A stretch of DNA of 51,604 nt from Marinitenerispora sediminis (GTDB lineage: Bacteria > Actinomycetota > Actinomycetes > Streptosporangiales > Streptosporangiaceae). Both the position numbers and the translations under genes were made by a program. The notes beneath the pieces were generated by a model. It was not told where the DNA came from, ran no database searches, and worked only from the letters and a program-made list of their open reading frames with translations. Location: contig NZ_QEIO01000021.1 of NCBI RefSeq assembly GCF_003336425.1, positions 1 to 51,604 on the forward strand, written 5' to 3'. Shown here piece after piece: positions 44,455-51,604 of this stretch (its first letter is position 1; every line of letters starts with the position of its first letter).

Positions 44455-45933
44455 ATGTCCGTGCTCACCATCGACGCCGGCACCACCGGAGTCACCGCGC
44501 TGATCGTCGGCGAGAACGGCGCCGTCCTCGCGCGGGGCTATCAGGAGTTCGCCCAGCACTACCCCGATTCCGGATGGGTCGAGCACAACGCCGAGGAGAT
44601 CTGGCAGGCCACTCTCGCCGCCTGCCGGACCGCCCTGGACGGCACGGAGGACGCCCCCACGTGCCTGGGCATCACCAACCAGCGGGAGACGGCCGTCCTG
44701 TGGGACCGCAGACGCGCCACCGCGCCCCGGCGGGCCATCGTCTGGCAGGATCGCCGCACGGCGGGCATCTGCGCCGAGCTGCGCGACGCCGGGCACGAGG
44801 ACCGGGTCACGGAGCTGACCGGGCTGCGCCTGGACCCCTACTTCACCGCCTCCAAGCTGACCTGGATCTCGCGGCACGACACCCGCGCGTGGAGCGGGGT
44901 GCTGGCGGGCGACGTCGCCGTGGGCACGGTCGACTCCTACATCGTCTGGCGGCTGACCGGCGGTAGGCGGCACGTGACCGACGCCTCCAACGCCTCCCGC
45001 ACGCTGCTGTACGACATCCGCGCCGGGGAGTGGTCCCCGGAGCTCTGCGAGCTGTTCGGGGTGCCGCTGTCGGCGCTGCCGGAGGTCGTGCCCTCGTACG
45101 GACCCGTGGGCGACACCGACCCCGAGGAGTTCTTCGACCTGCGCATCCCGATCGCCGGGATCGCCGGCGACCAGCAGGCCGCCATGTTCGGGCAGAACTG
45201 CTACCTCCCCGGATCCTCCAAGTGCACCTACGGAACCGGGTCGTTCGTGCTCGTGAACACCGGCGGCGAGGCGATCGACCCCAAGCACGGCCTGCTCAGC
45301 ACGGTGCTGTGGCAGCACCCCGACGGCCGGCTCGACTACGCCCTGGAGGGCTCCATCTTCGTGACCGGGGCCGCGGTGCAGTGGCTCCGCGACGGCCTCG
45401 GCCTCATCGACACCGCGCCGCAGTCCGAGGCCCTCGCCGCGAGCGTGCAGGACTCCGGCGGCGTGGTGTTCGTCCCCGCCCTGACCGGCCTCGGCGCGCC
45501 GGACTGGGACCCGCACGCCCGCGGCGCGATCTTCGGCATCACCCGGGGGACCGGGCGGGCGCACCTGGCCCGGGCGACGCTGGAGGCCATCGCCTTCGAG
45601 GTGCGCGACGTGGTCGACGCCATGGCGGCGGCCTCGGGCACCGAGCTGCCGGAACTGCGGGTGGACGGCGGCGCGGCGGCCAACGACCTGCTCTGCCAGC
45701 TGCAGGCCGACCAGCTCGGCGTGAGCGTGGCCCGCCCCCGGATCCAGGAGACCACCGCGCTCGGCGCCGCCTTCCTCGCCGGGCTGGGCACCGGGGTGTG
45801 GGCGTCCACGGAGGAGCTCATGCACACCTGGCAGCTCGACCGGCGCTTCGAGCCGGGGGACCGCGACGAGCGCGCCTACCGCCGCTGGCGCACCGCGGTG
45901 GAGCGGTCGAAGGGCTGGGCCGAGCTGGACTAG
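44455..45933 (+). CDS. glpK: Glycerol kinase
   Basis: FGGY-family kinase making glycerol 3-phosphate for catabolism and lipid synthesis. 492 residues. It begins VLTIDAGTTGVTALIVGENG (phosphate 1 motif). LGITNQRETAVLWDR and IVWQDRRTAG form the glycerol site, and GIAGDQQAAMFGQNC and GTGSFVLVNTGG are the central motifs. The C-terminal adenosine motif is LRVDGGAAANDLLCQLQADQLGV. ATG at 44455 after TGGAGG. No glpF or glpD is adjacent. The palindrome just upstream suggests repression by a GntR/HutC-type protein not encoded here. Confidence 0.95.
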   Translation: MSVLTIDAGTTGVTALIVGENGAVLARGYQEFAQHYPDSGWVEHNAEEIWQATLAACRTALDGTEDAPTCLGITNQRETAVLWDRRRATAPRRAIVWQDRRTAGICAELRDAGHEDRVTELTGLRLDPYFTASKLTWISRHDTRAWSGVLAGDVAVGTVDSYIVWRLTGGRRHVTDASNASRTLLYDIRAGEWSPELCELFGVPLSALPEVVPSYGPVGDTDPEEFFDLRIPIAGIAGDQQAAMFGQNCYLPGSSKCTYGTGSFVLVNTGGEAIDPKHGLLSTVLWQHPDGRLDYALEGSIFVTGAAVQWLRDGLGLIDTAPQSEALAASVQDSGGVVFVPALTGLGAPDWDPHARGAIFGITRGTGRAHLARATLEAIAFEVRDVVDAMAAASGTELPELRVDGGAAANDLLCQLQADQLGVSVARPRIQETTALGAAFLAGLGTGVWASTEELMHTWQLDRRFEPGDRDERAYRRWRTAVERSKGWAELD

Positions 45934-45965
45934 CGCGGGCGGCGCGCCGGCTGATCGCCGGAGGC

Positions 45966-45996
45966 GGCCGTCCCCGCTCCCCGGGCGGGGACGGCC
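45966..45996. terminator. Bidirectional terminator between glpK and the response regulator
   Basis: Twelve-base perfect arms GGCCGTCCCCGC/GCGGGGACGGCC with a seven-base loop, placed between convergent stops. Confidence 0.65.
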
Positions 45997-46674
45997 TCAC
46001 TCCTCCGCGTCGGTCCCCTGGTCGATCCCCTGGTCGATCGCGTAGCGCACCAGCTGCACCCGGTTGTGCAGCTGGAGCTTGTTCAGCGTGTTCTGCACGT
46101 GGTTCTGCACGGTGCGGTGCGACAGGATCAGCCGCGTGGCGATCTGCTTGTAGGTGAGCCCCTTGGCGACCAGCCGCAGCACCTCGGTCTCGCGGTCGGT
46201 CAGCCGGGGGGCCTCGGTGCGCTCGGCCGGGCGGGGCGCGGCAGCCAGCCGGCGGTACTCCCCCAGCACCAGGCCGGCCAGTCCCGGGGTGAAGACGGCG
46301 TCGCCGACGTGCACGCGCCGGACGGCGGCGATGAGCTCGTCGCTGCTCGCCGACTTCACCAGGTAGCCCGTGGCACCCGCCTTCACGGCGTCCAGCACGT
46401 CCTGGTGCTCGCCGCTGGCCGACAGGATGAGCACGCGCGGCGCCGGATCCTGCGCCAGCAGCTCGCGGGTGACCGCCACTCCGGACATGTCGGGGAGCTG
46501 GAGGTCCAGCACGGCCACGGTCGGCCGCGCGGCGGGCGCGACGCGGACTGCGGTCCGCCCGTCGCCCGCGGTGGCGACCACCTCCAGGCCGGCCTCGCCG
46601 AGGTCGCGGGCGACGGCGTCCCGCCACATCGGGTGGTCGTCCACCACCATCACCCGGATCCCACCGTGCTCCAT
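45997..46674 (-). CDS. NarL/FixJ-family response regulator (MacR-like)
   Basis: 225 residues. Receiver domain with D12/D13, phosphoacceptor D57 in VAVLDLQLPDMSG and the KSASSDEL lysine at about 107. The C-terminal LuxR-type HTH is LTDRETEVLRLVAKGLTYKQIATRLILSHRTVQNHVQNTLNKLQLHNRVQLVRYAI. It follows a histidine kinase by 52 bases on the same strand. The pair and the neighbouring plsC-type and hydrolase genes match the Streptomyces MacRS locus, a system affecting morphology and antibiotic production. A two-codon repeat (DQGIDQGTD) marks the C-terminal tail. Confidence 0.93.
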   Translation of the reverse strand: MEHGGIRVMVVDDHPMWRDAVARDLGEAGLEVVATAGDGRTAVRVAPAARPTVAVLDLQLPDMSGVAVTRELLAQDPAPRVLILSASGEHQDVLDAVKAGATGYLVKSASSDELIAAVRRVHVGDAVFTPGLAGLVLGEYRRLAAAPRPAERTEAPRLTDRETEVLRLVAKGLTYKQIATRLILSHRTVQNHVQNTLNKLQLHNRVQLVRYAIDQGIDQGTDAEE

Positions 46675-46726
46675 CCGTCGTCCCTCCTGCTCGGCGCCGG
46701 GGCGCGGGCGCGCCGGCGGTCCGACC

Positions 46727-47830
46727 TCATCGTGGCACGCGCATCTCGATCTCGGTCCCCTCGCCGGGGGCGGTCGTGATCGCCACCTCGCCGCCGAGGT
46801 CGCGGATCCGGCCCCTGATCGACTGGGCGATCCCCAGCCGCCCGTCGGCCGCGGCCCGCTCGGCGCGGCCGGCCGGCATGCCGGGCCCGTCGTCGCGGAC
46901 GGTCACCGTCACGGTCCCGCCCTCGTCCTCGACCAGCAGCCAGACCCGGGTTCCGGGCGGGCAGTGCCGGTCGACGTTGGCGAGCGCGGCCCGCACCGCC
47001 GCCTCGACCTCGGCCGCGCACCGCTCCGGCAGCGACACCTCCGTGGCGGGGGTGGACACGGTCACCGCCGCCGAGGCGAGCGCCTCCAGCCGGCCGCACA
47101 GGTCCACCGCCTCGGGCCGCCCCGGGGCGGCCGAGGGCTCCCGCCCGATGAGGCCGCGCAGCGCGGCCTCCTGCTCTCCGGCGAGCCGGCCGAGTTCCGC
47201 GGCCTCGCCGCCGAGCGCGGTCCCGCGCCGCTGCACCATCGCGAGGACCTGGAGCACGGAGTCGTGGATGGACCGCGCCAGCCGCTCGCGCTCGCGGGTG
47301 CGCGCCTCCAGCTCCACCGCGCGGGCGAACCGGTGCTCGGCCTCGGCGGCGATGTGCGCCATGTAGCCGACGGCGTAGCCGGCGAGCAGCAGCAGCACGA
47401 CGCCGTTGAGGACGGGCGCGCCGAAGGCGCCGCGCAGCAGCACGTCGGCGGCGCCGTAGCCCAGGGCGGCACCGACCGCCCAGCGCCGACCGCCCAGCAC
47501 GGCCGCCGCGAGCGGCGCCGCCGCGAACCAGGTGGCGGTGAGGGGCGGGGCGGCGTCGAGGTAGCCGGCCCCGCCGACGAGGCGGGTGCTCAGCATGCAG
47601 GCGAAGGCGATGGCGAGGTCGGCCACCATGAGCGGCCGGCAGCGCCACTCCGGACGGGCGTAGGCGTAGCCGGCGGCGGCGGTCCACACCGCCATGACCG
47701 CGGTGACCCCCCACGCGAGCGCGGGGTGCTCCATGCGCCCGAGGTGCTGCAGCATGAGCGCGACGGCGTGCACCAGCGCCGCCGCGCGGAAGACCGCGAT
47801 ACCGCGCCACAGGGGCACCTCGAAGCCCAC
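46727..47830 (-). CDS. Sensor histidine kinase (MacS-like, HisKA_3)
   Basis: 367 residues. About five or six N-terminal hydrophobic helices (from FRAAALVHAVALMLQHLG to VLNGVVLLLLAGYAVGYMAHIA) form a membrane sensor with short loops. The phosphoacceptor region is ERERLARSIHDSVLQVLAMVQRRG. The ATPase domain has ANVDRHC (N-box-like), VRDDGPGMP and RLGIAQSIRGRIRDLGGEV. I start at the GTG at 47830; the frame is open further upstream into the acyltransferase gene but that part is not conserved. It is 22 bases downstream of the acyltransferase gene and likely co-transcribed. Confidence 0.9.
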   Translation of the reverse strand: MGFEVPLWRGIAVFRAAALVHAVALMLQHLGRMEHPALAWGVTAVMAVWTAAAGYAYARPEWRCRPLMVADLAIAFACMLSTRLVGGAGYLDAAPPLTATWFAAAPLAAAVLGGRRWAVGAALGYGAADVLLRGAFGAPVLNGVVLLLLAGYAVGYMAHIAAEAEHRFARAVELEARTRERERLARSIHDSVLQVLAMVQRRGTALGGEAAELGRLAGEQEAALRGLIGREPSAAPGRPEAVDLCGRLEALASAAVTVSTPATEVSLPERCAAEVEAAVRAALANVDRHCPPGTRVWLLVEDEGGTVTVTVRDDGPGMPAGRAERAAADGRLGIAQSIRGRIRDLGGEVAITTAPGEGTEIEMRVPR

Positions 47831-47852
47831 GGCCGCGGCGCCCAACCCGGGC

Positions 47853-48677
47853 TCAGTCCGCGGAGTCCTTCCGGCCCTCCGCCCGAACGGCCCGGCGCTC
47901 GGCCCGCCGCTTGGCCCGTTCCGCCTTGCGGGTCTCGCGCGCCGCCCGGCGGCGCTCTCGGCGGTCGGCGTGCTGCTCCTTGCGTCCCTCACGGGCCGCG
48001 GCCTCCAGTTCCGCCTTGACCGACTGCGCGTAGCGGTCGACGTACTCCTGACCGGACAGCTCCATCAGGGCGTACATGATCTCGTCGGTGATGGCGCGCA
48101 GGACCCGGGGGTCCTTCTCCATGCCCTCGTAGCGGGAGAAGTCCAGCGGCTTGCCGAACACCACCTTGGGCCGGATGCCGAGCTTGGGGACGGTGCGCCC
48201 GGGCGGCATGATCTTGTCGACGTTGATCATCGCCATGGGCACCACGGGCGCCCCGGACTCCAGCGCCAGCCGGGCGACCCCGGTGCGCCCGCGGTACAGC
48301 TTCCCGTCGGGCGAGCGGGTGCCCTCCGGGTAGATGCCGAGCAGCTTGCCCTGCCGGAGGACCTTCAGGCCGGTCCGCAGCGCCGCCTCGCTGGCCTTGC
48401 CGCCGGAGCGGTCGATGGGGATCTGCCCCACACCGGTGAAGAAGAGCCGGCTGGCCAGCCCCTTGACCCCCTTGCCGGTGAAGTACTCCGCCTTGGCGAG
48501 GAAGGTGATCTTGCGCGGCAGCGGGAGCGGCCCGAAGAAGTGGTCCGAGAAGGACAGGTGGTTGCTGACCATGATCGCTGGCCCGTGCCGGGGCACGTTC
48601 TCGACGCCTTCGGCCCGCGGTTGCCACAGCACCGCGAGCACCGGGCCGAGGATCGCCTTGACCACCCAGTAGAACAC
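47853..48677 (-). CDS. 1-acyl-sn-glycerol-3-phosphate acyltransferase (PlsC-type)
   Basis: Adds an acyl chain to lysophosphatidate or a similar acceptor in phospholipid synthesis. 274 residues. The catalytic HX4D motif is SNHLSFSDHFF at about 38-48. The second block is GQIPIDRSGG, the third GIYPEGTRSPDGKLYRGRTG and the fourth VPMAMINVD. The C-terminal 45 residues are a highly charged Arg/Ala/Glu tail (RRERRRAARETRKAERAKRR) that may be helical and bind the membrane surface or nucleic acid. GTG at 48677 with GGGGTGAG upstream. It precedes the MacS-like kinase gene. Confidence 0.93.
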   Translation of the reverse strand: MFYWVVKAILGPVLAVLWQPRAEGVENVPRHGPAIMVSNHLSFSDHFFGPLPLPRKITFLAKAEYFTGKGVKGLASRLFFTGVGQIPIDRSGGKASEAALRTGLKVLRQGKLLGIYPEGTRSPDGKLYRGRTGVARLALESGAPVVPMAMINVDKIMPPGRTVPKLGIRPKVVFGKPLDFSRYEGMEKDPRVLRAITDEIMYALMELSGQEYVDRYAQSVKAELEAAAREGRKEQHADRRERRRAARETRKAERAKRRAERRAVRAEGRKDSAD

Positions 48678-48966
48678 CCAGTCTCACCCCCGCCCGCGCG
48701 GGGAGGGCCGACCTGGGCCGACCCCGGCGTGCCGTCTCTCCGCCACCCCGCTGCCACGAACAATCGCCGTTATCTTCGCATCGCCGGAGCACTACTACCA
48801 ATGGCGCGTCGGGTTACCAGCCAGTAAGAACGCGGTCCGGGGCGCGGGAGGCCCCGCGGGGCGGGTCTTCCGGGGACCCCCGCACTCGGCTAGTTTCGGT
48901 AGCGCCACTGCCGCGGCCTCCCGCGCGCGGCGGCGCCGGGCCCCCTATCGACATACGGAGACAGCG
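48678..48966. other. Divergent promoter region plsC-type gene / hydrolase
   Basis: 289 bases without a gene. AT-richer patches at 48765-48830 (minus-strand GATAAC, GGTAGTAGT) and at 48890-48900 (plus-strand CTAGTTT) are candidate -10 regions; none can be assigned firmly. Confidence 0.3.
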
Positions 48967-49734
48967 ATGCCGCTACTACCCGGGGCCGCCCCCTTCCGGC
49001 ACGACGGCGGACCCGTGGGCGTCCTGCTGTGCCACGGCTTCACCGGCAGCCCCCAGTCGCTGCGGCCGTGGGCGCAGCACCTGGCCGCCGCGGGGCTGAC
49101 GGTCGACCTGCCGCTGCTGCCCGGCCACGGCACCAGGTGGCAGGACATGAACGCCACCACCGCCGACGACTGGGCCGGCGCCACGGAGGCGGCGTTCGCG
49201 GAGTTGCGGGAGCGCTGCGCCGAGGTGTTCGTCATGGGGCTGTCGGTCGGCGGCTGCCTGGCGCTGCGGCTGGCCGCGGCGCACCCGGGGGCGGTGTCGG
49301 GGGTGGTGGTCGTCAACCCCTCGCTCGCGCTGGAGAACCCGCTGCTGCTGGTGGCCTCCGCCCTGCGCGGCGTGCTGCCGTCCACCCGCGGGGTGGTCGA
49401 CGACATCAAGAAGCCCGGCGCCCACGAGGTCGGCTACGAGCGGGTGCCCACGGCGGCCGCGGCGACGCTGCCCCGGCTGTGGCGGACGACGCGCCGCGGT
49501 CTCGGACGGATCACCGCCCCGATTTTGGTCTACCGCAGTCCCGAGGATCATGTGATCGGTCCGGCGAGTCTGCGTATCCTCACAAGTAGGGCGGTCAACG
49601 CACCGGTGACCGTCCGGTCCTGTGACGACAGCTACCATGTCGCCACCCTCGACAATGACGCGGCCACCATTTTCGGCGGCAGCCTCGCCTTCGTACGCGA
49701 CAACAGCCGGAGCGGGGAAGGACTAGACGCATGA
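48967..49734 (+). CDS. Alpha/beta hydrolase (carboxylesterase/lipase)
   Basis: 255-residue serine hydrolase like Est30 carboxylesterases and monoacylglycerol lipases. Oxyanion motif HGFTGSPQS at 23-31; lid-start motif LLPGHGTRWQDM at 50-61. The nucleophile is S93 in VMGLSVGG, the acid D194 in RSPEDHVI and the base H224 in DSYHVATLDND. It is cytosolic, with no signal peptide. ATG at 48967 with GGAG upstream. Its TGA overlaps the ATG of the next gene (ATGA at 49731-49734), so the two are translationally coupled. Confidence 0.92.
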   Translation: MPLLPGAAPFRHDGGPVGVLLCHGFTGSPQSLRPWAQHLAAAGLTVDLPLLPGHGTRWQDMNATTADDWAGATEAAFAELRERCAEVFVMGLSVGGCLALRLAAAHPGAVSGVVVVNPSLALENPLLLVASALRGVLPSTRGVVDDIKKPGAHEVGYERVPTAAAATLPRLWRTTRRGLGRITAPILVYRSPEDHVIGPASLRILTSRAVNAPVTVRSCDDSYHVATLDNDAATIFGGSLAFVRDNSRSGEGLDA

Positions 49735-50600
49735 CGCACCGCCGCGGCAACGGCCTGCTCGCGGACGCATATGTCCCGCTGATCCTGCTGCCCCCCGCGC
49801 TGGCCGACGTCATGCTGGACGCGCTCCGCCGCGCCGGGATCGCCGCCTACGCCATCCCGCTCGACGAGGACGTGCTGGAGCCCGGCGACGCCGCGCTGGA
49901 GGAGCCGCCGACCGACCACCTCTACGTCGACGCCAACGAGCGGCACGCGGCCGAGGAGATCCTGCGCACCGAGCTCCCCGACCTGGAGGCGCGCACGCTG
50001 GAGCCCGGCGGCGACCCCGGGGAGCAGCGCGAGCCCGGCGACACCGGGTCCGGGCGCCCGCCCGCCGAGGCCGTCCAGGACGTCGCTCCGGCCGGCGCGG
50101 CCGGCGACGACGACGTGTGGGCGGACCTGGTGTCGCGGTTCTACGAGCCCGGCGGGTCCGGACGCGACGCCCCGAGCTGGCCGGACGCGGAGAACCTGTC
50201 CGCCGGCGAGTCGGCCCCGCTGGCCGACCGCGTGGACCTCGACGAGCTGGCTGCCGTCGACGGGCTCGCCGACCCCGATCCCGACCCCGCCCCGGCGGAC
50301 CCGGCGGCGCGCGCCGCGCGGGCGGCCGGCGAGGACAGACCGGGCGACGACCACGACCACTTCGTCCCACCGCCGCCACCGCCGCTGCCCCGCGGCGACC
50401 TCGTCAGCCGGCTCTCATGGGCGGGACTGTTCGGCGGACCGGTCCTGCTGCTCGCCTCCACCATGCTCAGCCTCGACATCCCGGGCTGGCTGGCGTTCTG
50501 CGCGGTGGCCGCCTTCATCGCGGGCTTCGTGGTGCTGGTCGTCCGGATGGGCGACCACCCGCCGCGCGACAGCGGCCCGGACGACGGCGCGGTGCTCTGA
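49731..50600 (+). CDS. Actinobacterial conserved membrane protein of unknown function
   Basis: 289 residues. An N-terminal 80-residue soluble domain (YVPLILLPPALADVMLDALRRAGIAAYAIPLDED, then TDHLYVDANERHAAEEILRTELPDL) resembles small ferredoxin-like signal-transducing folds of the DUF2007 type. A long acidic, Pro/Ala-rich linker follows (about 85-220). The C-terminus has two helices (LSWAGLFGGPVLLLASTMLSLD and WLAFCAVAAFIAGFVVLVVRMG). Coupled to the preceding hydrolase by a four-base overlap. Function unknown. The linker contains a Pro run (PPPPPPPLP). Confidence 0.8.
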   Translation: MTHRRGNGLLADAYVPLILLPPALADVMLDALRRAGIAAYAIPLDEDVLEPGDAALEEPPTDHLYVDANERHAAEEILRTELPDLEARTLEPGGDPGEQREPGDTGSGRPPAEAVQDVAPAGAAGDDDVWADLVSRFYEPGGSGRDAPSWPDAENLSAGESAPLADRVDLDELAAVDGLADPDPDPAPADPAARAARAAGEDRPGDDHDHFVPPPPPPLPRGDLVSRLSWAGLFGGPVLLLASTMLSLDIPGWLAFCAVAAFIAGFVVLVVRMGDHPPRDSGPDDGAVL

Positions 50601-50670
50601 GGCGCCCGGCCCCGCCCTCCGCTGGCGCCGAGAGCGAGAACCCCGATGGTGGGCGGCGGCCGCCGCGGGG

Positions 50671-50676
50671 TATCAC
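50671..50676 (+). promoter_or_regulatory. -10-like element of the EEP-family gene
   Basis: TATCAC, six bases before the GTG at 50683. Confidence 0.35.
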
Positions 50677-50682
50677 CCCCGG

Positions 50683-51381
50683 GTGCCCGTCCTGCGCGTC
50701 CTCACGTACAACATCCGCTCGCTGCGCGACGACCCCCGGGCGGTCGCGCGGGTGATCCGGTCCTGCCGCCCGGACGTCGTGTGCCTGCAGGAGGCTCCCC
50801 GGCTGCTGGGCTGGCGCCGCGCACGGCGGCGGCTGGCCCGCTGGACCAGCCTGACTCCGGCGGTGAACCGGCGGGCGGGGGGCCTCGCCGTGCTGGTCCG
50901 GCCTGGGGTCGAGGTCCTGCACCGGGAGCACCGCGTCCTGCGGCGCGTCCCCGGCCCGCACCTCCGGGCGGTGAGCGTCGCGGTCCTGGAGGCGCACGGC
51001 CGCCGGCTGGCGGTGGCCTGCACCCATCTGGACCTGGCGGCCGGCGCCCGGCTGCGGCACGCGCGCGAGGCGCTCGGTGTCCTGGAGCGCGTCGCCGCCG
51101 AGCGGGGAGCCGCACCGGTGCTGGCCGGGGACCTCAACGAGGGCCCGGACGGTCCGGCGTGGCGGTTGCTGGCCTCCCGGCTGGACGACCCCGGCGCGCA
51201 GAGCAGCCGGTACGCCGCCGCGACGTTCACCGCCCGCCGGCCGCGCCTCCGCATCGACGCGGTGCTCACCGCCCCAGAGCTCACCGTACGGCGCGCCGGC
51301 GTCCCGGTGGACCTGCTGGCCGCGGCCGACGTCACGGCCGCCAGCGACCACCGCCCGGTGCTGGTGGACCTGGAGCTGTGA
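50683..51381 (+). CDS. Endonuclease/exonuclease/phosphatase family protein
   Basis: 232 residues of the metal-dependent EEP fold. Motifs: LRVLTYNIRSLRDD at 4-17 (Asn), RPDVVCLQEAP at about 29-39 (catalytic Glu), ACTHLDLAAGARLRHARE, VLAGDLNEGPDGPAW (Asp/Asn) and AASDHRPVLVDLEL at the C-terminus (Asp-His). The substrate (nucleic acid, phosphoinositide or other phosphodiester) is not readable. There is no signal peptide. It is cytosolic and short, like other actinobacterial members. The GTG at 50683 follows a -10-like TATCAC, so it may be leaderless; no ribosome binding site is apparent. Confidence 0.88.
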   Translation: MPVLRVLTYNIRSLRDDPRAVARVIRSCRPDVVCLQEAPRLLGWRRARRRLARWTSLTPAVNRRAGGLAVLVRPGVEVLHREHRVLRRVPGPHLRAVSVAVLEAHGRRLAVACTHLDLAAGARLRHAREALGVLERVAAERGAAPVLAGDLNEGPDGPAWRLLASRLDDPGAQSSRYAAATFTARRPRLRIDAVLTAPELTVRRAGVPVDLLAAADVTAASDHRPVLVDLEL

Positions 51382-51604
51382 CCACTCCCCCGTCCCGGTT
51401 CCCGACCCGCACGGCTGCGCGCCGGCCGCCCGGAGGCGGGCGGTGCGCGCCGCGGCGGGCCGCGGGGCGGCGCTCATCCGCCGCGGGGGCGGGGGCATAT
51501 CCCCCTTCGGAAGGACCGTGCGGCGGGCTCGCGCGCTCCCCGGCGGGCCGGTGCGGAACCCGGGAGTCCGGGCCGCGGGCGGGAGGCCGTCCTGCGGCCC
51601 GTGT
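51382..51604. other. Right end of the window
   Basis: 223 bases after the last stop codon, very GC-rich. I see no gene start, repeat or hairpin that I can support. Confidence 0.4.

Overview
This window is very GC-rich chromosomal DNA from a filamentous-type actinobacterium. The evidence is mIHF, BldD, an Rv2175c-type regulator next to a PASTA Ser/Thr kinase, MacRS-like two-component genes and many leaderless promoters. Gene content and the type I-E repeat sequence suggest Streptosporangiales (Nocardiopsaceae-like), but that family-level placement is inference. No rRNA or tRNA gene was found. Almost everything is housekeeping. The only clearly accessory stretch is about 20.2-21.3 kb.

Layout. 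0-6 kb (minus strand): metK, coaBC, rpoZ, gmk, mihF, pyrF. 6.3-15.9 kb (minus): the de novo pyrimidine cluster pyrR-pyrB-pyrC-carA-carB-pyrK-pyrD, with translational coupling pyrR/pyrB and pyrC/carA and a PyrR-binding RNA element over the pyrR ribosome binding site. bldD is divergent from pyrR, with its promoter and a palindrome over the -10. A GNAT gene and an unexplained promoter carrying two LexA/SOS boxes follow. Next are metF and a divergent polyprenyl synthase, then a tiny decayed type I-E CRISPR array without cas genes. 21.3-29.2 kb: a DUF418 membrane protein, an NmrA-like protein, an acyl-CoA synthetase, thiE, an Imm-5-like protein, and an ArsR/MFS divergent pair with two operators. 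29.2-35.3 kb: Rv2175c-like regulator, TPP riboswitch with thiO-thiS-thiG, PknL/PknB-like PASTA kinase, and a small secreted protein. 35.3-40.2 kb (minus): a molybdopterin oxidoreductase, LytS-like kinase, LytTR regulator, DUF485-like protein and sodium/solute symporter. 40.2-46 kb: aroF behind a ribosome-mediated attenuator (leader peptide rich in Phe/Trp/Tyr plus terminator), thiI, pfkA, and glpK with a DasR-type palindrome. 46-51.4 kb: MacRS-like pair, plsC-type acyltransferase, serine hydrolase, membrane protein, EEP-family phosphohydrolase.

How it works together. The left half makes UMP and couples it to GMP kinase, RNA polymerase omega, CoA and AdoMet synthesis. The middle holds C1 metabolism, prenyl diphosphate and thiamin thiazole synthesis. 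The right half has cell-envelope signalling, carboxylate uptake under a two-component system, entry to the aromatic pathway, glycolysis and glycerol entry. The most rewarding items are in control regions: the aroF attenuator, the orphan double SOS promoter, the PyrR leader with an upstream mini-ORF, the glpK palindrome, and a set of eleven -10 elements placed 6-7 bases before start codons.
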